A stretch of DNA of 64,000 nt from Gloeocapsopsis crepidinum LEGE 06123 (GTDB lineage Bacteria; Cyanobacteriota; Cyanobacteriia; Cyanobacteriales; Chroococcidiopsidaceae), in assembly GCF_015207655.1 (NCBI RefSeq), contig NZ_JADEWN010000011.1, positions 39,183-103,182 of the forward strand, read 5' to 3'. This document shows, piece after piece, positions 1 through 7,756 of the stretch; position 1 is the stretch's first letter, and every line of letters starts with the position of its first letter. The translations under genes and the position numbers were made by a program. The notes beneath the pieces were generated by a model. That model made no database searches. It was given only the letters and a program-made list of their open reading frames with translations, and had not been told where the DNA came from.

Positions 1-338
1 TATTCGGTGCTTATGGTTTAGCATTCCTCATGGCTTCTTTAGCTTTGCTATTTAAACGTATCCAACAACTACTTGGCTTAACACAATTTGCATTATTATT
101 TCTCCTTACAATTCCCTCAGAAACCTGGAGTGGAACGCTAGGGATTGTAAGATTACTGTTACCAATGACAATGGGCGCAGGAATCCTCCGCGATTTAATG
201 GCACGTAATTTAAGTTTGAACATTGTTGAGATTTTGCTTGCCTTACTCAACGGATTAGGATATTTAATTTTAGGTTTGGTTATATTTCGTCGGGCTGAAG
301 TTGAAGCGAAGCGGCGAGGTATTTTAGGAGGTTATTAA
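1..338 (+). CDS. ABC-2 type transporter permease, C-terminal fragment
   Basis: The reading frame is open from the first bases of the window, so this is the 3' end of a longer gene. The visible ~110 residues hold three or four hydrophobic segments and end in a basic tail (RRAEVEAKRRGILGGY). That pattern is typical of the last helices of ABC-2 permeases, in which an E..A+RRG.LG motif closes the protein. It would be the membrane part of an export system whose ATPase should lie upstream, outside the window. The gene converges on kptA with only 13 bp between stop codons. The family call rests on the C-terminus alone. Confidence 0.6.
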   Translation, partial: FGAYGLAFLMASLALLFKRIQQLLGLTQFALLFLLTIPSETWSGTLGIVRLLLPMTMGAGILRDLMARNLSLNIVEILLALLNGLGYLILGLVIFRRAEVEAKRRGILGGY

Positions 339-351
339 AAAGTTCAAATAT

Positions 352-897
352 TTAGATGCGGTGTAAATAATCCGTTGGTACACTATCTACTAACCAAACA
401 TTATTATCAGAACAGTAAAAAGTGTAACCTGCTTGCTGCATTGCGGCTGCATCTATCGCAAATATAACTGGGTGTCCGTGTCTAGCACCAACTTTACGCG
501 CTGTTTCAATGTCTGCTGATAAATGTACGTGATGTCGCGACATTTTGTTTAATCCATATTGCTGAATCAAATCTACAGCTTTATGTCCAGTTCCGTGAAA
601 CAGCACATTGGGAGGAATAGCAAGTTCTAATTGTAAGTCAATTTCTACACTATGCCCCTGATTAGCTCGAATTAAATTACCTGTCACATCAAAAGAAAAG
701 CGTTGTTTGTCATTTTTGGCAACGACTTCATTCAACTCACTACGGCTAATCGGAAATGCATTTTTTGCACAAGTTATTAATAATTCATCTACTTTAACCC
801 AGCCACCAGGCGCTAACTTTAAACCAAGACGTTCCGGTTGATGACGTAGATGCTTGCTGAGATATTTACTAATTTTAATTAGACGATTTTTATTCAT
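352..897 (-). CDS. kptA: RNA 2'-phosphotransferase, Tpt1/KptA family
   Basis: The 181-residue protein has the full KptA layout: an N-terminal winged-helix part with LRHQP (17-21), GGWV and RANQGHS (77-83), then the NAD-binding part with FHGT (100-103), HLSAD (125-129) and HPVIFAID. The family moves an internal RNA 2'-phosphate onto NAD+, yielding ADP-ribose 1'',2''-cyclic phosphate. Bacterial members have no 2'-phosphate-producing tRNA splicing of their own, so the natural substrate is unclear. I place the start at the ATG at 897 because the 17 extra upstream codons are hydrophobic and AT-rich and do not match the family N-terminus. It lies 1.6 kb from the archease/RtcB genes, on the same strand. 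Confidence 0.9.
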   Translation of the reverse strand: MNKNRLIKISKYLSKHLRHQPERLGLKLAPGGWVKVDELLITCAKNAFPISRSELNEVVAKNDKQRFSFDVTGNLIRANQGHSVEIDLQLELAIPPNVLFHGTGHKAVDLIQQYGLNKMSRHHVHLSADIETARKVGARHGHPVIFAIDAAAMQQAGYTFYCSDNNVWLVDSVPTDYLHRI

Positions 898-1072
898 CAA
901 ACTTAGATATATACAAATTAAATAAAGTATGAATATTAATAAATTCAATCTCAGTAAGAAAAAACTCTACACAAGGAATGACTAGCTTCACTAGCAACAG
1001 ATTAAACTAAAACGAAGCAGGCGATCATTAGTTCGGTACAAGCGTTGCTGTGATGGGCAATTTTCAAATATA

Positions 1073-1666
1073 TTACTGTGTGAGAGCCTCAGCAACTACT
1101 TGTAGTACTCTGTTATTAAAAGGCATACAGTCATGCCAAAGAACAGGAATCTGCACAGAGTTACCAATGGGAAGTATTGAATAACTAGCTGGCAAGATTA
1201 CTACATCAAAGGGAGTCCAAATACTTGTGCAATCGATAGATGCCAAGCATTCAATATGCCGATGTAGCATCCTTAACAATGGGCTATTTGGTTGCATTTG
1301 ACAACATCCCAAATGGGACAAGAGATATGCAGTCCACGTTCCACGATGAGGTGTAGAAATGCTGATGAAACGTTGAACCTGTTCAACTCCACCTAGACAC
1401 TGAAGATAATATCGACCTGCAAGTCCACCCATACTGAAGCCTACAAGATCTATGGGTTGATCTAGGGAAAAGTTTTTGCTGATGTAGTCTTTAATCTGCC
1501 GCGCCCAATGTTCTAACCCTAATTCTCCAGTGCTTGGTTCAAAACTAAGAGAATAGGTACGCCATCCTAAATGACTAAGATAATCTGCTAATTTACTCAT
1601 TTGCAGGTGGCTAGAAATTCGACCATGAAGCAATAGAACAGGATTACGGATAGACATCGCATTCAT
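1073..1666 (-). CDS. Alpha/beta-hydrolase, lipase/esterase-like
   Basis: A 197-residue protein with an early HG oxyanion element (residues 14-15, in VLLLHGR) and the nucleophile elbow GFSMGG (76-81, Ser78). ISISTPHRG follows, as in triacylglycerol lipases and PGAP1-like esterases. A late VLWHDCMPFNN segment could supply the catalytic histidine. There is no signal peptide, so it is probably cytoplasmic. The substrate cannot be told. The start could be M1 or M4 (1657). It stands alone on the minus strand between kptA and the broken PIN toxin. Confidence 0.75.
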   Translation of the reverse strand: MNAMSIRNPVLLLHGRISSHLQMSKLADYLSHLGWRTYSLSFEPSTGELGLEHWARQIKDYISKNFSLDQPIDLVGFSMGGLAGRYYLQCLGGVEQVQRFISISTPHRGTWTAYLLSHLGCCQMQPNSPLLRMLHRHIECLASIDCTSIWTPFDVVILPASYSILPIGNSVQIPVLWHDCMPFNNRVLQVVAEALTQ

Positions 1667-1744
1667 ACGAGTTCATTCTCTAATGAAGTAGCAGCAATCT
1701 CCTCATCAATAACCTCATGCTAACTTAACTCTAAATATCAGCTG

Positions 1745-2167
1745 CTACTCATGCTCAATTGTCTTTAAGAACTCTTCTGCTGTAATTATTATCACACTCC
1801 GAAATGGATGTAATACAAGCAAATCTTTGTCGCCAGTAATTGTGTACTGGGCTTCTCCGTTCAATGCCAATACTAAAACCTTATCATCTTTTGGATCGCG
1901 GCACTCTTGCACATTCTCAGTTATTTCTACTAGAACTGCCCGTTCTACTAAAGCTTCTAAAAATTCCTCTTGTTCTTAGCTTGTCACATACTGATTAAAG
2001 CTTTCGCGCCCTAATACCTCATTCAATTCCTCTAGTAGTTCAAGTGATAGTAGTACTTCTCAGTCTACTAAAGCATACCGAAGAGTCTGCCCAGGTTTAC
2101 TATTTTCAAACAGAAGCGCGCTGATAATTACATTTGTATCAAAAACGCAGCGTACTTCATTCATCAT
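1745..2167 (-). pseudogene. Broken PIN-domain ribonuclease toxin (two in-frame stops)
   Basis: Reading from ATG at 2167 gives MMNEVRCVFDTNVIISALLF, a classic PIN-domain start with the catalytic Asp in FDTN. Further on come ELNEVLGRESFNQYV, CRDPKDDK and TGDKDLLVL, the other acidic metal-ligand motifs. Two stops interrupt an otherwise intact 140-codon frame: TGA at 2062-2060 and TAA at 1978-1976. Both are explained by single substitutions; no frameshift is needed. As it stands no complete toxin can be made. It overlaps the end of the antitoxin gene by 11 bp, as in normal toxin-antitoxin operons. Confidence 0.8.
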
Positions 2168-2393
2168 TTAAAATTGATTCTAAAACTTCTGGGGTTAATC
2201 CTCGTGCTTGCGCATTCCGACTAATCTCACTCATCACTTCTTCCAGAGTTTTTTTACTTCTAGTTGCATTGCCGAGTTTAAGGCTAAGTAGTGCCTCCAT
2301 TTTCCGACACTCTTCCTCAGAAGCTTCCTCAAAAATGCGGGCTACCTCAGCATTAACGCGAATTGTAATAGTTTTGGTTTCTATGACAGCGAT
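2157..2393 (-). pseudogene. Cognate antitoxin of the PIN toxin, start codon apparently lost
   Basis: The frame from 2393 to the TGA at 2157 encodes ~78 residues (..TITIRVNAEVARIFEEAS.., then ..LEEVMSEISRNAQARGLTP..). This resembles the small cyanobacterial antitoxins paired with COG1569-type PIN proteins. No ATG, GTG or TTG occurs in frame between the upstream stop and the conserved part. The expected start position reads ATC GCT GTC, which fits an ATG-to-ATC change. Internal ATGs would cut off the DNA-binding N-terminus. Use of a rare ATC or ATA start cannot be excluded. Confidence 0.6.
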
Positions 2394-2504
2394 GTGATGC
2401 TTAATGACTGTAATTTTATAAGTTCTTCTATTTTACTAAAATAGCAAATTTAATCAATCTTTTCGTTTACTAAAGTTGGAAAAAACTATAATTATTACCT
2501 ATTA

Positions 2505-2936
2505 TTAAATGTCCAAAATTACCATAGCTTGCCAACCATCAGCACTTTTTTCTAATTGAAAACGATGTAGAGTTACAGCTTTAACATCAACGCGCTGATA
2601 ATGTTTACTAGGATTGAGTTTTTCTCCTTGTGTAACTGCTTGAAGATGGTGTATTCCTGCTTCTTTTTCTAAATTAACTTGTTGTGGACGCAGCAGTAGT
2701 AATTCGCTATCTTTGTAGTAAATAAATTCTTGGAGAAAGTTAAACAACAGCATATCTAATGCCTCGTTATTCAAGTTGAATTGGCGAGTTTCTTGGAGGG
2801 CGATCGCATCAATATTATCAATCATTGTATTAATTGTTGCATCACCCGCAGCAATGAACAGTTCTTCCAAATCTTTTCCCCAAGCTCGAAAAGCAATGTC
2901 TGCGATCGCGATATCTTCCAAATACTCATAAGGCAT
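2505..2936 (-). CDS. Archease, RtcB activator
   Basis: The 143-residue protein begins MPYEYLEDIAIADIAFRAWG, matching the archease signature (Y-x-x-[IL]-x-H/D-x-A-D-x-G/A). It continues with the DMLLFNFLQEFIYY segment typical of the family. Archease accelerates guanylylation and turnover of the RNA ligase RtcB and broadens its NTP use. The ATG at 2936 lies one base after the TAA of the cobW gene (TAATATG), so translation is probably coupled. A GTG at 2948 overlapping cobW is an alternative start. The usual His of the first motif reads Asp here (EDIAIADIAF). Confidence 0.88.
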   Translation of the reverse strand: MPYEYLEDIAIADIAFRAWGKDLEELFIAAGDATINTMIDNIDAIALQETRQFNLNNEALDMLLFNFLQEFIYYKDSELLLLRPQQVNLEKEAGIHHLQAVTQGEKLNPSKHYQRVDVKAVTLHRFQLEKSADGWQAMVILDI

Positions 2937-2937
2937 A

Positions 2938-3825
2938 TTACTGCTCACACATTTTTAACTGATCAATAATTTCTTCTTGATATTCTTTAACCTGTCTACC
3001 AATAAAAACTAACTCTGTAGCATCTTGCTCAAATGGTTCTAAATCCCAGCGTCCAGCCACAAAATTAAATAAATAAACTTGGTCAACAAATTTTATAAAT
3101 CCTTTTGCTCGATACACATTTTTTTCTATCAGTTTATCAGCAAATTCCTCAAAACATTCTAGCTTTAAAGTAGCCTGTGTTTTATAACTAAACGAATCAA
3201 ATTCAGGTTGATGAACATGATGCGGTTCTGGTTGTATTCGTTCTCTAGCAATTCCAAATAATAAATCTGGATCGACTTGACAGCGCTGAGTGTACAGAAT
3301 CTCGGCGACTTCGTTATACAAATGTAACTTTGCTTCGATTGTTTGCAACTGTTCTTCTGTGACTAAATCGACTTTATTGAGTAATATGGTATCTGCGGCT
3401 TCAATTTGCATTCGTGTTGTGTGACCAATACTTGGATATTTCACCATTGCATCTGCATCAACAACAGTCACTACACCATCCAATCGGACTTTAGTTAAAC
3501 TTTCTTGAATATCAAATACTAACGCATCAGGTTCTGCGACACCTGTTGTTTCCACCACAATCATCTCAGGATGAACTGTCTCAAGAATTTCGTCAACTGC
3601 TGCTTCAAATTCTCCGAGTAGCGAACAACAAACGCATCCGCCACCTAAATCCGCCATTGCGACATTTTTACCTTGAATAACTTTGCTATCGATCGCAATT
3701 TCACCAAACTCATTCATCAAAATAGCAATTTTGCGAGGAATTGAGTTGAGAATATGACGTAAGAGGGTAGTTTTACCACTACCTAACGATCCTGTAATTA
3801 CTGTCAGCGGAATGCGCAGTTCCAT
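2938..3825 (-). CDS. CobW/COG0523-family metal-associated GTPase
   Basis: A 295-residue P-loop GTPase. Walker A is GSLGSGKTT (12-20), followed by the family's metal-binding CVCC (64-67) in GGGCVCCSLLG, then a VVETTG motif and NKVD for guanine recognition. A short His-containing linker (EPHHVHQPE) precedes the C-terminal CobW_C domain. These proteins deliver or sense metals, often Zn or Co, using GTP. It lies between rtcB (46 bp upstream) and archease (1-bp gap), so the three are almost surely one transcript. RtcB needs a divalent metal, so a metallochaperone for the ligase is an attractive inference. The metal cannot be read from sequence. Confidence 0.88.
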   Translation of the reverse strand: MELRIPLTVITGSLGSGKTTLLRHILNSIPRKIAILMNEFGEIAIDSKVIQGKNVAMADLGGGCVCCSLLGEFEAAVDEILETVHPEMIVVETTGVAEPDALVFDIQESLTKVRLDGVVTVVDADAMVKYPSIGHTTRMQIEAADTILLNKVDLVTEEQLQTIEAKLHLYNEVAEILYTQRCQVDPDLLFGIARERIQPEPHHVHQPEFDSFSYKTQATLKLECFEEFADKLIEKNVYRAKGFIKFVDQVYLFNFVAGRWDLEPFEQDATELVFIGRQVKEYQEEIIDQLKMCEQ

Positions 3826-3871
3826 AGCTTATTTCTGTTTTTATTGCAGCTTGCTAAAAATCAAAATTTGC

Positions 3872-5332
3872 TTAGCCTTTAATATTTCCAATTGGCGTAA
3901 AGCGCACCACTCTTTTACTAATTCCTGCTAATTCTGCGGCTTCAATAACTTCATCAACGTCTTTGTAAGCGCCTCCAGCTTCTTCGGCTAATCCCGACAA
4001 AGAGGTACTGCGGACATAAATACCCCGCGTTTGCATCTCTTTTTGCAGTTTTTCACCACGAAACGTTTTTCGCGCCTTGGTACGACTCATTGTGCGTCCA
4101 CTTCCATGCGCCGTACTAAAGAAACTTTGTGCACCACTAGGAACACCTAATAACAAGTAAGAACCAGTTTCCATACTGCCACCAATAATTACTGGTTGAC
4201 CGATATGTTGGTACTTGTCAGGAACACCCATCATTCCAGGCGCAAATGCACGAGTTGCACCTTTGCGATGTACTAAAAGCGATCGCTTTTTACCATCTAC
4301 AACATGACGTTCTAGTTTAGCCGTATTATGCGCTACGTCATACACCACATGCATTCCTAAATCTTCTGCGGAACGCCCAAAAATCTCCGAAAAAACCTCA
4401 CGAATCCGGTGTAAAATCACTTGTCGATTAGCAAACGACATATTTAAACCACACTTCATTGCCGAAAAATACGCTTGTCCTTCAGGCGAATCAAATGGCG
4501 CACAAGCTAACTCGCGATCTAAAATTTTGATGCCATACTTGCTTTCCATCACCTTAAGGAAAACTTGCAGATAATCAGTCGCTACTTGATGTCCAAAACC
4601 ACGACTACCACAGTGAAACATCACAACGACTTGATCTGGTTGAGTAATGCCCATTTTTGCTGCTAATTCGGGATCAAAAATATCCTTTTTCTTAGCAACC
4701 TGAATTTCTAGATAATGGTTTCCAGAACCTAAAGTTCCAATTTGATTAAAACCACGATCAATTGCTTTTTCACTAATCTTGGCAGCATCCGCACCTGCAA
4801 TACAACCTTGTTCTTCTATCAGTTCTAAATCTTCTTCCCAACCATAACCATTTTCAACGCACCATCGTGCACCTTTTTCAACAACTTTGCGAAATTCATT
4901 ACGCGATATTTTAACAAAACCAGTGCTTCCTACTCCTGCAGGAACTCGCTCATAAAGTCGATCGACAACTTTTTTAACATACGGTTTTATCTCGTCATAC
5001 GTCAGGTTTGTCACTACCAAACGCATTCCACAGTTAATATCAAACCCGATACCGCCGGGAGAAATAACGCCGCCATTTTCGACATCCATAGCCGCAACTC
5101 CACCAATAGGGAAGCCATAGCCAAAGTGTCCGTCTGGCATACATAAGGCATATTTAGTGATTCCTGGCAGTGTTGCTACATTGGTAACTTGGTCGTAAAC
5201 AGCATCGTCCATTTCCTGGATTAATTTTTCCGTTCCATAAATACGCGCTGGAACACGCATACCTTCTTTGTACGAGATAGGAATTTCCCAAATCGTATCC
5301 GAGATTTGCTTTAATGATTTGATATCAGCCAT
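3872..5332 (-). CDS. rtcB: RNA-splicing ligase RtcB
   Basis: The full-length 486-residue ligase joins 2',3'-cyclic-phosphate or 3'-phosphate RNA ends to 5'-OH ends with GTP and Mn2+. Visible landmarks are MPDGHFGYGFPIGG, FDINCGMR (metal-binding Cys), GSGNHYLE, FHCGSRGFGH, and the guanylylation site FSTAHGSGR with its histidine near residue 409. It is the first gene of the rtcB-cobW-archease operon. Its upstream spacer (5333-5557) carries strong nested inverted repeats. No intein or truncation is seen. Confidence 0.96.
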   Translation of the reverse strand: MADIKSLKQISDTIWEIPISYKEGMRVPARIYGTEKLIQEMDDAVYDQVTNVATLPGITKYALCMPDGHFGYGFPIGGVAAMDVENGGVISPGGIGFDINCGMRLVVTNLTYDEIKPYVKKVVDRLYERVPAGVGSTGFVKISRNEFRKVVEKGARWCVENGYGWEEDLELIEEQGCIAGADAAKISEKAIDRGFNQIGTLGSGNHYLEIQVAKKKDIFDPELAAKMGITQPDQVVVMFHCGSRGFGHQVATDYLQVFLKVMESKYGIKILDRELACAPFDSPEGQAYFSAMKCGLNMSFANRQVILHRIREVFSEIFGRSAEDLGMHVVYDVAHNTAKLERHVVDGKKRSLLVHRKGATRAFAPGMMGVPDKYQHIGQPVIIGGSMETGSYLLLGVPSGAQSFFSTAHGSGRTMSRTKARKTFRGEKLQKEMQTRGIYVRSTSLSGLAEEAGGAYKDVDEVIEAAELAGISKRVVRFTPIGNIKG

Positions 5333-5401
5333 TTTTTATTAAAGAGTACTTGAAAAATAATTAAAAGTAACTTTCAACTGCATTATTATTTGAAGTTTTT
5401 A

Positions 5402-5496
5402 ACCGCAATTATTATCACAAATAAGTGAGAATTTATTGACATTTTTTCAACTGAAAGTAGAGCTACAATTTTGTAATTGCGGTATTCTACTTTCAG
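5402..5496. repeat. Nested and competing inverted repeats upstream of rtcB
   Basis: CTGAAAGTAGA at 5451-5461 pairs perfectly with TCTACTTTCAG at 5486-5496, with a small inner CAATT/AATTG pairing. In addition ACCGCAATT at 5402-5410 is the reverse complement of AATTGCGGT at 5475-5483. The two foldings therefore exclude one another. The block lies in the 225-bp spacer between the small gene ending at 5558 and the rtcB start at 5332. It could be a leader RNA switch, a terminator-antiterminator or a dispersed palindrome. On the minus strand no U-run follows the 11-bp stem, so a plain intrinsic terminator is unlikely. Confidence 0.6.
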
Positions 5497-5557
5497 CTAC
5501 TACGTTCACGAATAACTACCTATCCTCGAATTCACCTCATCACAAATGCAGAAAATA

Positions 5558-5758
5558 TTATTTCGGTTCTTCTGCGGGACGTTGCGTTGCAGGAGGATGA
5601 TCTACAAATTCTTGAGTTCTGGTAGTATTTGTTGTAGCTCCTTCGGGTAGAAGATCTTCAGGATCGACGGTTTTGTCCGCAGCAATATCCATGACACCTT
5701 CAGCATTTGTATTAGGTTTGTCAGAAGTACCTTTATGATTGGCATGACCGCTAGACAT
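5558..5758 (-). CDS. Small conserved-looking hypothetical protein
   Basis: A 66-residue hydrophilic, low-complexity protein with the segments DIAADKTVDPEDLLPEG and TQEFVDHPPATQRPAEEPK. It has no membrane segment or known motif and may be intrinsically disordered. The frame runs further upstream, but the ATG at 5758, preceded by GAGAAAG at a fair distance, is the best start. Longer versions overlap the neighbouring gene. Function unknown. Confidence 0.5.
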   Translation of the reverse strand: MSSGHANHKGTSDKPNTNAEGVMDIAADKTVDPEDLLPEGATTNTTRTQEFVDHPPATQRPAEEPK

Positions 5759-5916
5759 ATCTACTTTCTCGCATGACATAACTGAACATACATTCAGCTT
5801 ATGATCGTGGAATATAGTGCATACCCTATCTAAGGGCTTAGATTCAATAAGCCGCAGTGCTTCTAAAGCGATTGCGCAGAGCGCAGCACTCTCATGCGAT
5901 CGCATCTCAAATACTT

Positions 5917-6306
5917 TTACTCTCCCACAACAGTTGCGCTCATTTGAGCTTCTTGCCAAAGCTTAAATAGTAAACACTCAACTACATAAGACAAAGTAGT
6001 CACAAAAATACCTTCTTCAGTCTCTGTATCGGATGCTAGCCAAGTACCTTGAAGAGAGACTTCGATATACTCTGCGTCACAAGCACACAGCGTAATTGTA
6101 TCCTCTTTGAAGCGTCGAGCCTCAGTTTCTAGAGAATCCAACCCTGGTAAATCAGCAGGTAATAAAAACGAAGCCATGCTAGGTTCAATACAAATGCGTT
6201 TACCGACTCGGAGTGCCAAAGTAACTCGCAGTGCTACCCATTCCTCTAGTGGTTGCGTTAAGTACTCTAAACAGAAATTACTATCAAGATATGTTAGTTT
6301 CAGCAT
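5917..6306 (-). CDS. Hypothetical protein overlapping the HNH gene
   Basis: A 129-residue acidic protein with no motif I recognise. Its start lies inside the last codons of the HNH endonuclease gene (23-bp overlap). AGGAGG sits about 14 nt before the ATG, inside the HNH coding sequence, so the two genes are probably translated together. No signal peptide or transmembrane helix is seen. A role tied to the HNH protein (partner or immunity-like) is inferred only from the overlap. Confidence 0.6.
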   Translation of the reverse strand: MLKLTYLDSNFCLEYLTQPLEEWVALRVTLALRVGKRICIEPSMASFLLPADLPGLDSLETEARRFKEDTITLCACDAEYIEVSLQGTWLASDTETEEGIFVTTLSYVVECLLFKLWQEAQMSATVVGE

Positions 6307-6841
6307 TGTGCTTTGAAGTTCCTCCTATTTCAGGTGGAAACGACTCAGATCGCCAAAAATGTTCGGCAAAAGCAACCGTGGGGTGCATTGGTGCTTTTGG
6401 TTTAGTGTGTAGAGGCATACCAGCTTCAAGAGGAGTGCGATCGCTTTTACGTTGGTTACACCTTTCGCAAGCCGTGACGACATTATCCCAAGTGTGTAAA
6501 CCACCCCTAGATACTGGAAGGACATGATCGAGTGTCAAATGTTTGCGGCTGCCACAGTATTGACAGGTATGGTTGTCGCGCCGCAGCACTTCGCGCCGAT
6601 TGACTGGCGGAACTTTCCAAATTCGTTCGACACTGGCGACTGTTAGTCGAATATAAGCTGGAACTGCAAGTACAATACTTGGCGATCGCACGAACCAGCT
6701 TGTCTCTTGAACTAAATCTAGTGCTTCAGCTTTACCTGCAATTAATAGTTGAACAGCTCGTCGGACGTTAACTTTACTGATCGGAAGATAATTTTTGGAA
6801 AATACAACTACTGACTGGTCTAATACTTGATTTACGATCAT
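6284..6841 (-). CDS. HNH endonuclease
   Basis: A 185-residue protein with a stand-alone C-terminal HNH core: CQYCG..KHLTLDHVLPVSRGG..TWDNVVTACERCNQRK. The two CxxC pairs are zinc ligands, and DH and N form the His-Asn-His metal site. The N-terminal ~80 residues (NYLPISKVNVRRAVQLLIAGKAEAL) match the common cyanobacterial/bacterial HNH proteins of this size. No flanking methylase, intron or mobile gene is present, so it is not an obvious restriction or homing enzyme. Biological role unknown. Confidence 0.88.
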   Translation of the reverse strand: MIVNQVLDQSVVVFSKNYLPISKVNVRRAVQLLIAGKAEALDLVQETSWFVRSPSIVLAVPAYIRLTVASVERIWKVPPVNRREVLRRDNHTCQYCGSRKHLTLDHVLPVSRGGLHTWDNVVTACERCNQRKSDRTPLEAGMPLHTKPKAPMHPTVAFAEHFWRSESFPPEIGGTSKHNAETNIS

Positions 6842-6860
6842 AATAACCTAGCTCCTATAT

Positions 6861-6896
6861 AAAAAACCCCCACTTCTGTACGCGAGAAGCAGGGGC
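6861..6896 (-). terminator. Rho-independent terminator, minus strand
   Basis: On the minus strand a GGGG/CCCC plus AGAAG/CTTCT stem (6868-6877 with 6885-6895) is followed by TTTTTT (6866-6861). It ends the transcript of the small gene at 6919-7182 and lies just upstream of the HNH start. Confidence 0.75.
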
Positions 6897-6918
6897 TGGG
6901 AAAGACCTTTAAATCCTT

Positions 6919-7182
6919 TTATCTTTGTGTAGGTATAACGTGCCATCTACACCTCCCGCTCAGCTTCTTTAGTTGTAGTGCAGTTAATAGCACATTACAC
7001 AAATCTGCTAAATTTTCACCCTTAACTTTTCTAGCTTGCCAATGTTCTAAGCGATCGCCTCTTATTTTTTGGACAAAGTTGCTACCTGTGCCTAATCTTT
7101 TGAGTTCAATAGCTTTTATCTCCCACAGATCAACACCTAGGGTAAAAACCACAGAAACAGAAGTAGAGTCGGTACGTTTCAC
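6919..7182 (-). CDS. Small hypothetical protein
   Basis: An 87-residue basic protein starting at GTG (7182). Its length, a purine-rich stretch upstream and a clear terminator right after it argue that it is a real gene. The sequence (VFTLGVDLWEIKAIELKRLGTG, KVKGENLADLCNVLLTALQLKK) shows no family I recognise. Confidence 0.45.
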   Translation of the reverse strand: MKRTDSTSVSVVFTLGVDLWEIKAIELKRLGTGSNFVQKIRGDRLEHWQARKVKGENLADLCNVLLTALQLKKLSGRCRWHVIPTQR

Positions 7183-7358
7183 AGGAAGCTTTCTCTTGCG
7201 TGGAGGGCTTGACGAACTTTGTTATGACACAGCCTAATCTTGGCGCATACCGCAAAAAACTACAAGCTGGATGCCTACAGTTGAGCGTGATATTTGAACA
7301 TTACTTTAAACATACTACACTTGTATTACTAACCTGTCTAGATATTTCAGGAGAAAAA

Positions 7359-7688
7359 ATGCATACACTCACACGTACTGCAACTACAGAAATGGAAGTC
7401 ACCAGCATTCGCTTGGAAAAAGAACTAAAAGATCGCCTCAAAGAACTCGCTGGTAATCAAGGTTATCAAGCGTTGATCCGAGATATTCTGTGGAAATACG
7501 TACAGCAGAAATCTAGTGACTATGTGCACTCACCAGCTGATATCCGAGCTAGTATTGCAGCAACAGCTCAGAAAGAAGAACACTGTGTGATTACAGGACA
7601 ATCAATTCAACCACAAGAACCTATGCTATTGGGGTTAACTACCTACGGAGATTTGGTTCCCATTAGCATGAAGAGTTTACCTATGTAG
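7359..7688 (+). CDS. Ribbon-helix-helix-like small protein, putative regulator
   Basis: The 109-residue protein begins at ATG 7359, six bases after a clear AGGAG; the frame upstream lacks such a signal. Residues ~11-50 (MEVTSIRLEKELKDRLKEL..GYQALIRDILWKYVQ) read as one strand and two helices, as in Arc/MetJ/CopG DNA-binding proteins. The C-terminal half (HCVITGQSIQPQEPMLLGL) is of unknown nature. No toxin partner is adjacent, so a simple transcription factor is more likely than an antitoxin. Confidence 0.65.
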   Translation: MHTLTRTATTEMEVTSIRLEKELKDRLKELAGNQGYQALIRDILWKYVQQKSSDYVHSPADIRASIAATAQKEEHCVITGQSIQPQEPMLLGLTTYGDLVPISMKSLPM

Positions 7689-7734
7689 TACTCTACTGAG
7701 AATAGCTTGAAGTTTTTAGTAACTCATAGATAGT

Positions 7735-7756
7735 GGCGGGCAATATACTTCCCGCC
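7735..7756. terminator. GC-rich hairpin after the RHH-like gene
   Basis: GGCGGG (7735-7740) and CCCGCC (7751-7756) form a perfect 6-bp stem with a 10-nt AT loop, 47 bp after the stop. There is no U-run, so the terminator role is tentative. The rest of the 7689-8105 spacer shows nothing I can name; it should hold the promoter of the kinase gene. Confidence 0.4.

Noticed and set aside
2134..2397. 87-codon plus-strand frame
   Set aside because: It is the complement of the antitoxin and toxin start; the minus-strand reading matches a known family.
352..5332. A phage-defence island reading of the kptA-rtcB region
   Set aside because: No restriction, Abi, CBASS or retron gene is present; the only toxin is broken.
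6107..6527. Plus-strand frames over the HNH and orphan genes
   Set aside because: Antisense shadows of the HNH domain, no ribosome site.
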